Source: Nautilus pompilius (lineage: Eukaryota > Mollusca > Cephalopoda > Nautilida > Nautilidae). From it: 64,000 nucleotides of DNA. Shown piece after piece: positions 1 to 12,100 of this stretch; position 1 is the first letter of the stretch, and each line of letters begins with the position of its first letter. The stretch lies in NCBI GenBank assembly GCA_018389105.1, contig JACATO010000602.1:317501-381500 (forward strand). The letters are read 5' to 3'. A program made the position numbers and the translations under genes. Below the pieces are notes generated by a model, which was given only the letters and a program-made list of their open reading frames with translations, ran no database searches and was not told the origin of the DNA.

Positions 1-11
1 CAGACAGACAG

Positions 12-61
<50 letters not shown>

Positions 62-70
62 CGTGCGCGT
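1..70. repeat. (GT)n microsatellite
   Basis: A CAGA-type run is followed by a pure GT dinucleotide tract to about position 58, then by a CG/GT purine-pyrimidine alternation. It is a simple repeat cut by the left window edge. Confidence 0.95.
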
Positions 71-183
71 GCGCATGAGAAATTTATTCTTTTTTTAATG
101 TGCTTCATGATATCCTCTGATTTTCCTGTAATCAAATGACAATTTTTTTTATAATTACTGGATTCATCCTTTAAGAATATTAG

Positions 184-2660
184 TGCAACATCAATTATCC
201 ACAATTCAAATAACCAGATTCAATGGTTATCAAGACACCACAAAGCAAACGGTTACCATTTCCTAAAATCAGTCTAATTTTCCTAATAAAAGACCCAAAT
301 TTCTTGACATTTCCTTATCCTGATACCAGCTAGACTAGCTAGTTTGTACATCATGCCACACAGTGAGAAAAACGAAAGGACAGGTTCCCACAAGAGGTCA
401 AGAACATGAAGATATCGGGACTGTTTTTGTGACTTAGCCACTCAACAAGAATTAAACTGTCAGTCAGCCTATCATGAATCTCTGATGTCAACAGCAAGTC
501 ATAATTAGCACTAAATGTTTTTTTTTTTTAAAAAGGTCTGCATAATTTCACTTTCTATAGAGATTTTTTTTTGAGTCTCTGTACCCAGCATCAGTGTGCG
601 GTCTTGACGTTCTGTCTGTTAATGACAAAACGCAAAACCAAAAGCAGTGAGAGACTGAAGCAAACTTAGTTGCCAAACCATTTTCAATATCAAGCTGTCA
701 CCTCAACCGCAAAACTTTGAAGATTTAACATTTAAGAAAATAATTTAAATTTTCAAAATTCTGTTTTCAGTTTTTCTACATTTATCCACTCTCAATTGCA
801 AAATAAATCTCATATTATCTAACTGTAAAAATAAGTTAACCACACAACAATGGCACACATTCAAATGTCCAAAAAGCTTCATGTCTGTCAATCCTCAAGT
901 CTACTACAATGACAGGTATTCATCGAGCTGCTCCACTCACTCATCAAATCAAAGCCCCCAACCTCCTCCTTCACCATAGCTGAACCAAATTATGGCTTTG
1001 AAAAAGATTGGTTTTTTTCTCAAAATAACAGATTTAATATTTCATAAAATAGATTTCAAAAAAATTTTTAATTTTTACTCATTAAAGAAAATATTATTAA
1101 GGGTTTTAAAGATGAGCTTGATCAGGAAGTATTTGTGCAGAAGCAGAATAAAGGTATGATTGTGTTAGGGCTGATGTTTACATAAAAATCTTCAGTCATG
1201 GATAAAAAAATACTTTGGGATGAGCCAGAGTTAAAGCAATTTCAGAACTACCATAGTGTATGACAAATGTCAGTTCAAGGTAAGACAATGCGCTACAGCC
1301 ACTATACAGTCTTTCGTTTAAACTGTCCAGGACTTGATGGAAACTGAGGATTTCTTCCTAGAAGTTAATTTATAAACCTGACAAAACAAAGGTTTTACCT
1401 CTTTGTACTATGAGGAGATAGGTGGTGATGGCCACAAAATATCAAGAGATCATATCATTCTCTTACCTGTTGCTAATGATACAGGAATGCACAAAATTCT
1501 TGTTCTGTTGGCAAATAAAAATGTAAATATAGATACTATTCCTGTGCTGTACTAAAAAATAAAAATAAAAAAGATGCATGAATGAATGGAGAAATTTTCA
1601 ATGAATGGGTTTCACTACAATTCTGTTCTGGTTATCATGCATGATTGCTATCATAACTTTCCGATGAAGACGATTCTTGTTAGACAATGCATCAGCTCAC
1701 CCTGAAGTGAGCAGTTAACTCATTAGAGTTAGAGTTCACTTCTTTCAGCCAATGAATCAAGGTAAACTTGCAAGAACAAACTGTGAAAAAGAGTTTTGGA
1801 CAATGAATGCACTAGGATTGTCCAGGCCCGGAAATCATTGAAGCCACCTGTGCTTCAGAAGTGTTAGAGAAAGATCAGCATAAACAGACAAGAGACTGTG
1901 GAAGTGAAGAAACTGGAAGCATCACTAGTCATGGAGTACCATTTACCAAATATCCAGGAATGCAGCAAGGAAGAAGTCTGGAAATGGCTGATGTGTGACA
2001 ACAATGATTTAGGATATCAAATCTCGCCGAACATGACATCATCGAAACCATTATTGAAAATTATTTCCACGGACGAGGAAGATAAAAATAAGCCATTGAA
2101 TCATTGCCAATATGGCCATCACATGACAAAGCCTGAAGGGTTCTAATGCAGCTGTAGTAACAGCCTGATGCAATGCCACTACCATCGTCATTAAAAACTT
2201 ATAATAACCATTCTTCTCACCAATGATTGCATTTCCAGATGCATTTCATTACCAACATCTGGATAAAGTTTTGCACTGCATTATTATTGCAACACTTTTT
2301 TCAGCATACCATTTGTGTGCTAAAGTTTCAGTGTTTACAGGTCTCTTATGATTTTTGTGTGCATTTATAGTAGTACTAAGTGCAACAACTTCACAACACA
2401 TTCTCATGACGACAATCTTTATTTTCAGAACTTAACTTTGTAAACATATAAAAATGCCATTATAAGCAATAGTTTCTGAAAAACTCAATTATAGTGCTTT
2501 TTAACTGCATATATGTAGGTTTGCTGCACTACATATATGCAGGCAGGGGTGCATGAAACAAACTGGCAGAAATTGTTTTTCTACAAGTTTTGGATACCAA
2601 CCTATCTCCGGCACAAAAATTTATGGTTATTTCTGATATAGTGGTCCTTAATCGTTTATT
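184..2660 (+). mobile_element. Decayed Tigger/pogo-type DNA transposon
   Basis: Translated pieces on the + strand, in shifting frames, resemble a pogo/Tigger transposase. Around 1445-1520 the frame reads SRDHIILLPVANDTGMHKIL, a typical strand of the DDE core. Near 1685 a decayed 'IVDNA.AHP' motif can be seen. Around 1750 'PMNQG' corresponds to the usual 'QPMDQG' motif. The open segment 1898-2146 contains 'WKWLMCDNNDLGYQI', the tryptophan-rich C-terminal box of this family; the element at 58151-60443 carries a similar box. The sequence near 184-250 (AATTATCC..AATAACC) looks like a Tigger terminal or subterminal repeat, and a weaker inverted match lies near 2590-2660. The reading frame has many stops and shifts, so the element is dead. 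The outer limits are approximate. Confidence 0.7.
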
Positions 2661-3550
2661 TTCATTTTCCACCCATTTTTTTTTTTTAAATCAAACTTAT
2701 TGCAATTTTTTGTTGTTGTAAATCTGACTTTTAGTTATGTTGTTAAGCTGAGAGAAACAAATTGCAAAAAGAAAAAAAAATATATATATATATACACATA
2801 AGTAACTTCATCCTTAATGATATTTGGAAAAGACATTAAAACTAATAAAGTCTAGGAGTGCTTCTTAAATAGTTGTTACTCCTGCAGTAGAGCAAAGTTG
2901 CAAAAAAAGAAAAGAAAATTAATTAAAAAAATAAAATATAGTTTTCCAAGAGACAACAGAATGTAATTACCACCTATATTGTTTCAGAATTCTGCCAGTT
3001 TACTCAGTTTTCAAATAAGGTTCTAAAGATGCAATAACAAAGCTGTGAATTGATGACCTTTCCTAATTTTAACGCTTTAAACATTTCTTGAATCCCAGTT
3101 CAGCCGGTAATGTGCAAGAACAGAATATTCAGAATAACCATCATACCTAAATCATTTTAGTGACAATATGCTTACCGTTTCCCCATGTTTTTTTTAAACC
3201 AGGCAGCCCAGGCCTAGAACCAGCTCTTTTCAACTTTACTTTATTATTACACTTCATTTTGTGCAATCAATATCAATGCTACACTGTTACAGAGGACACC
3301 TGGTTTCTTGAGTAAGAACAGCTAGCCAGCAGTTAGATTTTATTGTAGACATTTTGTTCAATATCATCAATTATCCCAAGACCGAGTCTCTGGGTCCATT
3401 ATTCGATGTGTGGTTCATAGAAACTTAGTTCAAGAACCAAATTTCCTTTCTTTTTTTTTTTTTGATTTTCTGACTTTTCACAGACTCCTCAGTCTTATCC
3501 ACAAGCGAATTAGCTTTTTTGTGACGAGCTGGCAATCTTAATGCTTTCTC
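2661..3550. other. No gene seen; AT-rich spacer
   Basis: AT-rich sequence with T and A homopolymers and a short (TA)n tract near 2780. I see no coding signal, RNA gene or identifiable element. Confidence 0.6.
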
Positions 3551-4789
3551 CATTAATTCATCCAATTATTTAACCCCCCCCCCCAGCTTTGCGCAATCAA
3601 TCAATCTATGCTGTACCCCCTTCCCACGCCTCGTTCACCGCACCCGTTCTCCACTAGAGAGAATTCCGAAGTTAAGGTATCACCGTTCACGACTCGATAA
3701 GGTTCAGTTTTCTAATTGGGAAACTGGTTTCCCCGACTAGCACTCGCTATTGACCCTCTCGATACAGAACGGATATTTAACCCTCTTACGATGGCACCCG
3801 GTTTTTGCTCGGCTATGGAGGTTGCTTGCATGGCAGACGAACTACGGTGCTGGAAGCGATGACTCGAATGACACAGGTGTGGGGGAGAGGATAGGATGGG
3901 GGAATCCCTGCTACGACCGATTGATCCGCCCACGGTTTTTAAGCGGGAAACGACGGTCTAACAACACTCGGCTCGCTGGACACGCTCTGATGGCCTGGTC
4001 ACCAGACCATACGGATAAATAAAAGACAACAACAAACAAATAAGATTAGAAGATGCGGAATGCGAACCGTCATTTCAGGGTCTCAGAACCCGGCTCCATC
4101 GTTGTGGTAGACCGACGTCCGATCTCGCAAGGGAGATAACAAAGGAACCGGAAGTCAAGAAGAGCGGGCAAAATACCTCTACGGCTCCAAGGAAGCAGCA
4201 AGAAGCCAGTAATAGCAGCGCCAGAGGGTTAAACAAATTTTTTTAAAAAAAATTTTTTTTTTTTTTTTTAAAATAAGAAAACTAATATATGGATATTTAA
4301 GCTGGTTTACAGTGACATTATCAACCACCACCACACGGGTAATTTATTCCATTCATCTACATCTCCATTACCGGAAAATTATTCCTCCTCCTCCTCCACT
4401 GCACACACTACCTTCTCAATATGAACCCGTGCCGACTCTACAGCCAGCTCAGGTGTCAACAAACTCCTTACCTCTATGGCGACGGTAGCTCTACAGGTGA
4501 AAGAATTCCCGATTTGTCTGCGCCCCCTCCGGAAGAACCTTCTTCTACACAAGATCTCCCTCCGTCCGTCCGTCCGTCAGCCAGCCCCCGGTCAAGGCGA
4601 ATCTACAAGGAACGTACAGCCAGCCTCATTTTCGTCCGAGGAGGGTGGGGTCAAAGTTCGAAAGATCGATAAGGGTCACGTGAATCCAGGTTGATGTTGT
4701 TTTTTTTTTTTTAGTAGTAGTTGTAGTTGTTGTACACGATATTTAAGGGGTTTGGGAAGCTGAAGATTCCTACGGTGCCCGACCAGGAG
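3550..4789 (+). promoter_or_regulatory. CpG-rich probable GALC promoter / 5' region
   Basis: In contrast to the AT-rich surroundings, this stretch is rich in G+C and CpG, especially 3600-3990, 4040-4220 and 4380-4690. It ends at the GALC start codon. A canonical ETS-family site (ACCGGAAGT) lies at 4147-4155, and weaker CCGGAA cores occur near 4373 and 4528. I see no convincing TATA box. This fits a CpG-type housekeeping promoter of a lysosomal enzyme gene; the transcription start cannot be placed from sequence. Short open frames here (for example 3750-4022 and 4421-4672) overlap one another in different frames and show no family resemblance. A non-coding leader exon or a divergent upstream gene is also possible. 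Confidence 0.5.
4560..4580. repeat. Short (CCGT)n tract
   Basis: Four to five CCGT units within the CpG-rich region upstream of GALC. Confidence 0.8.
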
Positions 4790-4912
4790 ATGACCACGCT
4801 AAGGATTTTCTTCCTCTTCGTCCATCTGTGCCGCGGTTCCCTGTACTATTTCGACGACGCTTCCGCGGCGGGGCGGAGGTTCGACGGAGTCGGAGGACTG
4901 AGCGGCGGAGGG
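4790..4912 (+). CDS. GALC: GALC exon 1 (residues 1-41)
   Basis: Holds the start codon, the signal peptide ([16 protein letters not shown]) and the first conserved mature motif, [11 protein letters not shown], comparable to FDGIGAVSGGG in mammals. The donor is GTAAGT at 4913, phase 0, the same boundary as in vertebrate GALC. It lies in the CpG-rich segment. Confidence 0.93.
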
Positions 4913-6126
4913 GTAAGTGACTACGGAAGGAGAAACTGGAGTTTAAGGGGACAGCGCGTCCCGCATTCATCATTAAGGGGGGAAAAAAAAAAGCGAATGC
5001 AAAAACTTCCTTGTTGCCCGTCCGTCCCTCCCACAAAAACATGGAAACAGCCTGTCAGAACACGCTCTATACCAGAGCGGTTAACTATTTCGCTGACTGA
5101 ATTAAAATGAAATTAGCGTTAACCCTTGGAGTCCCGAGCAAATATTTAAAAAAAAAACAAACAAACAACCCCCAGAGAAAAAGGGTTAATGAGCAATTTT
5201 AATAATTTTTTTTTTGTTTGTTTTTATTTAAGTTAGGCAAACGTTTAATTTTAGAGTCGTAATAAATTTAATCCCTGGCAGCAGAGCTTGTAAATAAGAG
5301 AGGGCTATAGCAATAATTTAAAAAGAAAAGAAAAAGGGGGGTGGTTTTCGGAGTAGCTTGGCATTTGTGACTCTCGGACAGCAGCAGCCCTCACAAAACC
5401 TGTTGTTCCTTCACACTTCCTGTTGTAGGCGTTGATCAGACAGACTTATCCCAAAGGATGTTTGATTGGGTTCAGGTCTAGTAAACAAGATGGCTGGGAT
5501 AGCGCACTCATGCAAGCAGTTTGCAGAAAAGTCCATTCTGCCGTGGACTTGTGGGACCTCATCTTTCTGATTACATTTGAGTTTCCCTGTTTGCATGCAA
5601 GAGTCAGTCGTAGGGCATCTATACTGTAACATTTTCTCCACCAATTCATTTGAGGAAATGTTCACAGGCGGAAGCATAATTTTCTGTGAAGCGATAAACT
5701 TTATTCATCACTGACCAGTATTGTCATCCATTGCATCTGACCTTTGACACCATTGGAGCCAAGCTTGCTTACTTACATCCGCTTAATGTTGTGCAAAGGC
5801 CAACAATACTAAGTTAGTTGGATAGCTGACATGGCTCAGAGATAATTGGTACTGTGGAGGTGGCAATGGTCTGTTTTATGGTGCTTCTAGTTTATTGAAA
5901 TTGGTCCTATACACTGTCTACTTATGGCTGATGCATGGAAATTCAGCTTGGCAGTGACCTTAGAACAGGTCATCTCAACTTATGGCCTCTAGATTGTGTT
6001 GACATTCTTAATATTAGAAACCTTGGCAGTGGATTCATAGCAAATGCAACTATGCAGCTAAGTATCTGGGCCTTTTATGTATTTTTGTACATGTTTTGCA
6101 AAATGTAACTATCACAAGGCACCCCC

Positions 6127-6161
<35 letters not shown>

Positions 6162-9100
6162 CAGGAAAGCTACACTATTTTGTCTTGTTTGGTAATCTGA
6201 ACATTCTGAATATACTGTTGTACAACTCTTTTGTTTTTTTCATGTAGGCCAGCAAGGGTATGCTCAGCCACACATTGCCAGGTTTTTGTGGGATTTTCTG
6301 CAAATTGCTTGCTAACATTTATGCTTTGCACTCTCTAAGAGTACATGATTGCCTAACACTTTCTGGTGATAAAAGTTAGTAAGTTTCAGATCTGATATTA
6401 TGATACATTTTGGCAATGTTTCAAATGTGACATTGGATGTTAATGGTTACCAACATGTGATCTTGTAATATTTCCTAACAGACATGAGAACAAAATTAAA
6501 CATCTGTCAAATAGTGTTGCTTTTATTTAATTGTGTATAGATTCTGTTTCAAGCATCTGAATGTTACTTCCAAAGTTTGTAGAACTCTTGGACTTATTCT
6601 CAAGACTGCAAGGATCTAGTCATCATCTGCCTAATGATTATCTTATCCCATAGAATGCATTGGTTTACATTCCATTTCTTAAGGGATTTGTCTGTATAAT
6701 GGCAGCCACTCCAGTAGGCAGTAGTCCACAATTTCAAGGCAAACATCCAATGTCAGGTCCATACAGATCTGTTATAGGGATTTGGAAAAACAGAGTGGTT
6801 ACCATCACTAATCAAAGTTCTTATGCCATGACTAATGAAGCAATTATTTGTGCTTGAAATCTGAACTTGACGTGAGTACCAGCCATAGTGATGCTTTAGA
6901 TATGCATTGATGAGATCAGTTCTGATAGTGCTCCAGAAATTGGTGCATACTTAACAGGAAATAAGTGTACAGGAATGATCAGGTTTTTGATGTTTGCTGA
7001 GTCAAAATGCTAAGTTAGGGTTTTACTCACCAGGTGGCACTAATAACTATATTGCATAACAACAGACTTTAGTGGAACTAAAATAAAGTTAGTGTATCTT
7101 CCTAACACAAATAATTGGGAGAGGAGCTAGAATTGTTGCTGTATGCTTGAAACATAGGGTCTTACTGGAATAATATTGACATGTACAGGATCTTAAGGAT
7201 TTAAGTGGAGAAATAATTCATTTTTTGTTTTTAGCAAAATGGCTTGAAATGTTTTTTAAAAGCCCTGTAAGAACCAAAATGTAAAATCCCCTTTTGAATC
7301 CACATCATTGCACTTCAAAGATGGAGGGGGGTTCAAACAAATAGTGATAATGAAGTAGCACCCTGTTTGTAATAGATGAAATACTGTCATGGTTTTGGGT
7401 GTGATGGAATTTGGTATAATTGAGAATTCTGTATTAAAAAAAAGAGAGAAAACATCAAATTAAGTTCAAAATCAAGTGTATATTGTGCGACTTATCTTAA
7501 TCCCAGGAGAAATCAAAGGTTTTGAGTGGGTGTGCTTAGCAACGTAAGTAGAATTCCATTTGGCATGCATTTGTCCTATTCTAGTGTTGATGGTGGTTTT
7601 GGGATGCTTAATGGAATTGGCAGTATTTCTATATATAAGAGAGAGAAGAGAAAGGTAGCTGAATATTTTATTACAGTGGACTGAGAGTACTGATTATATT
7701 GTGCTCAGTGTTGCAGATAGGTCAAGAACAGTGCTGAGAAAAAAGTTTGTAAACCTGATATTTGTTTAAATAATTCTTTTATTAAAGATACTTTTTTGAA
7801 TTGGACTGGACCATAAATAATTGATGAAAAATGAAATGACAGTAGAGTCATAGCATTGACCAGACTTAAGTGAAGACTTCACAACAGATCTGCAGTTCAG
7901 CAGGGAAATGTAGATTATCTACAAGTGATTGGGTCAGCTTTTACCTTGCATTTTGATTGCTCTGTTTCATTTTCAGATAAGAAATACGAATGATAATTAT
8001 TTATAGCAGTTTAAGTTTATTATTTTGTTAATTTGGTTATTTTTAGGGCATTTAAAATCATTATTAGCTCTATTTATATTTGACTATATATTCAAATTTT
8101 TTTTTTTCAGGCAACATCAAAACTTCTTGTCAATTATCCGGAAGCTCAGCGCATTGAAATTCTTGATTATTTGTTTAAGGTAAGTAGATTATTTTGGGTG
8201 TACTCAAAAGATACATTAAAGATCAGGTGCTGGTGTTGTTTTTTTTTTCTCTCTCTCTCTCTCTAGCACCAGTACATAGAAGCACTTTATTTGGTCATAG
8301 CCATCAACAAATGCTGACTCTACTATCTCTACCTTATCTGTATTTTAGACTTTGTCTTATGTTATGACTCAGGTGGGTGCAAACTTTTTCAGACGAAGCT
8401 CTCAGGGTCAGGTTGGGGGAGGTAGTTAAAGCTGATAAAAGCAAAATTAGCCTATGCACTAATACAGTTCAATTTAACTTGAGGATATATAAATAATAGT
8501 TTATTGTGGCTTATAATTTAAAATAGAGGATTTTAATTTTTTTCTACTTAAGCCAGTAAATCTTCGGTGAGTGTGACTGTTCTTTTTTGGTCAGACTTGA
8601 GTTGAGACCTAGCGACCCCCTTTTTTGGGTTTGTAAATATTGATCTGTAAGTTGACTTCCAGTCTGTGGTTGTGTTTGCAACAGTTGCTCTCACAGGTAA
8701 GTGCTTCTGCGCAGGTGAGGCAAGTGCACAAGATGGCTCTTCCTAAGCTGAGTTTTCACTCTAAAGCCTTAGCACAGTCAAATAAATTGTGAATTAGCCA
8801 GTCTTTCCCTGAAGTTTCAAGTTGACCTCAGATAAATATTGAATGTTGACTGGGGAGGCAAAAAAAATCCTTGAGCTTCCCAACTGAACCACTGGACCTG
8901 GGAGGAGTAGATGACATTTCTACACTCTGAATCAAGATCGTGTAGAGTAATTCCTGAAATTGTCAGTGATCGAGGCTGCAAGATTTGATGAAATTTAGTC
9001 AAAAAAACACTTCATTTGTTACATGGTCCAATCCCAGTGATTCCACACACAGATTTTCCTGTTGTGTGCTGTAGAATGCATTGACAAGATTTCAAAAGAT

Positions 9101-12100
9101 AATTTTAGTTATTTTTTGCTTCTTCCAAACCAGCCTTGTTAGACCACTTTTCTTTTCAACCATCACCCAATATTCATTCTACAATTTTCTGTAGCCAAGA
9201 TTATGCTAAGCCATTGTAGTATTCAGCTTAACAAGCAGGTTTGTTTTAATTGTCTTGCATTTCCTTAACTTTTCAACTGGCTCTTGGCATTGTTGCCCAC
9301 CCTACTTTGCAACAGGTTTTGTTGTGTAATGTCTGTTAAAGTTATATTCTTTAGGCTCTGCCACAGACTTTGAATGTATCAAACACAGTATTCCTTGTAG
9401 TGCTTACCAGCGAATAGTCTTCCATCCACTTTTCCTGAAAGTTCTGACCCTCACGACTTCCCTTTTTTTCTTTTCTTGCTACTATCCAGGATCCTTAGGC
9501 AAAAAAATCAATTGTTTTAATGCAAGAGTCCAGAAGATGAAAGCTTAGTCATGCAGGTAGACTGCAGACAGCCTTTGACTGGAACCGTTTACTGAATGTT
9601 CTCTCTATATAATACTCAAAATGTCATTCAGAGTTCATTCTTATTCAGGGATTTCACCTATTATGTGCTGAAGTAGGTCATTCTCATTTGGGGAGAGCAT
9701 ATGGCATTGACTTCCTCAGGAGCTAAATTCTCCATCCTGATTGAATAGAACATGCCATGTTTTTAAAGTAACCTCTCTCTCCACCTGCTGTAGTCCAAAA
9801 TCTGAATGAAGGTAGTGAAAGCAAGGCAAGGGAGAGTGGATATATATATAATGTTTGTTTTTTTTTTTAATCCCAGTATTTAAATACAAATTTACTTGAA
9901 TTTTAAACAGGCATCAAAGTTTGATGTAATCTATTTCTGTTAGTCTGACTTATATTAATGTAAAGTATACATAAAATATTGTTTGCTGCAAGCTCTAATA
10001 AATATGAGAAGGATCACAATGATACAAGACATTCCAAACTTACTTTCCTCCTTTTTCAAATTGTGTTTGACCAACCTATATATTGAAAATCAGATAGCTA
10101 CAGTAGGGTCAGTTCCATGGGGTGTCTCTCTCATTCCAGCTTGCAGATCACATGACTAACATATTCTGCCACTGCAACCACACCATACAGGTTCATTCCA
10201 TTAACGTTAGACTAGTAACCAGGCCAGCACAGGACAAACACAGGCAGTTTCACTGGCTGTTTCAAACATTCCAAAACTAAATTTTAAAAACCAGCCCACA
10301 ATAGGGCCATTTAGATGGTTTAATTGACACCTGGCCTTTATGTAGGTTACTGGACCAATTGTTAACCCTAGAAATGCCCTAATATGTATTTAACTTAGTA
10401 GTTTCCTAGTGGCATCTATTAGAAGTCTGTCTGAATTTGTATCAGATTTGTATTAGTTTCCTGCCAGCTACTCACCAGATAGGGGGTTTCTCCTGAACTA
10501 TATAAACTTCTTCTCTAGCACTTCTTTGGTAAGATACCACCATTTTTATTTTCTAATTTTTTTTTTCCCTATAATTAATAATTTTCTTAGTTGACTGAAT
10601 GTCAGTGATGACGTCTCATGCCTACAACTTCTACCAGTTCACATTATAAGCACTGCAGATTCAATGGTACCTCACTACACTTACTGATATTGTATGCATA
10701 CACACACTTTCTTGAGGAAATTCGTATACTGGCAGAGATAATTACATAGTATTTATGGAAGAGAAATATTGAATTTTTCCCACATAAAATAAGTATAAAG
10801 GTGGGTTACACAAAGCTGTATTTATGATTTAAATTAAAAAACACCTAGTGCATGCGTTCCAGGTGAACTTGTTCTGTTTAACAATAAATTCATTGTTTTC
10901 CATTTCCTTTTACCCCTGATTGCTTTTTGTCATCAGTTTGGAAAGAGAGCGGTGCAAAGTTGAGATTTCATTGTCTACATCTCGTACTTGCACTAGGCTT
11001 GTTAATAGGAAGTGATACTGGTGAATTGGTGGGCGTTGCTTTAAGTGTATTATTTAGGTGTAGACTGGGCCGATAAGTTGTGCCGTGCAGATAGGTGATC
11101 GCTTTTCAGGGCTCCATCAGCAATCTTTTGAAAGGAGGAAAACTGTACGCATGGAAAGAGACTGGTGAATTAGCCTCCGCTGTGGATAAAACAACCAGCA
11201 TTAATTTAAAAGTGAGGCCTAGAAGGTTTAAACTTTCCTTGACAATTTTATGCTTTCAGCCTAATTACGGTGCATCCCTTCAGATCCTGAAAGTAGAGAT
11301 TGGCGGAGATGCCCAAAGCACTGGTTAGTATGCACAGTAAGAAAACGCTGATTTCCCTGACCACCATCGTTGACCCGGTCTCTCTCGTGAAGTCTGTGGT
11401 ACAGTTTCTGATAATCGAGTAAAAAGAAATGACTATTGATTTAAAAAGAGGCGGTGGCAGTTTTGGGGGGGGAGTGGTCCAGTTTACGGTCACGCTTGGT
11501 TCAGAACCCTGCCGCACCCCTATATTCGCATGAACTTTCCTAGAGAACTCTCTTTATTTTTGTTGTTTCCATACAAAAGCAGGTGGGTGCTTCCCTAGGC
11601 CACATCGCTAATACCATTTGTTGCAAGCGGACTCTTTGTTCGTGCTATTGTTAAGATGGTGGCTTTCATCAGAAGAGGAACGATTGTCATGTGTTTTCTT
11701 TAATCTGTTGGATCTACGGATGCTGATAGGGTAAAACAGCAAGTGGAATTTTAAGATTTGGTTCTCTGTAAGGTGCATTTGTATCCCCAAACCTGCCGCC
11801 AATGCCCTTCAAATTTCTGTTACTCAGCACAGTTGAGCTGTAGAGGCTACGATGCACTACTGTTCCCATCAGCATAACTCTTTGTGACGACAAATCCGTT
11901 GTTTCCTTAAACCATTTCGTGTTTTCTATGGCAAGTGTGTTGACTAGATATATAAGCGGTTCAACACAGATGATAACTAGGTGTGGGGCCAGTGGGTGGT
12001 CTAGGTGAGATGGGAAAAAAAAACTGATGTGACACACGATGATGGGGGGAGGGTGCGAATTAAGCAAAACAAAAAAAAAGCAAGGCTATTAATAACATGT

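Noticed and set aside
4727-4789. In-frame upstream extension of GALC exon 1
   Set aside because: It would start with TTG and contains no ATG; it also places non-hydrophobic residues before the signal peptide. ATG 4790 is the natural start.
3712-5042. Several overlapping frames of 70-130 codons on both strands around the GALC promoter
   Set aside because: High GC lowers stop frequency here; the frames overlap in conflicting phases and show no motif, apart from the one containing GALC exon 1.
11248-11517. Antisense 89-codon frame over GALC exon 3
   Set aside because: Mirror of a real exon and its flanks, with no protein-like features.
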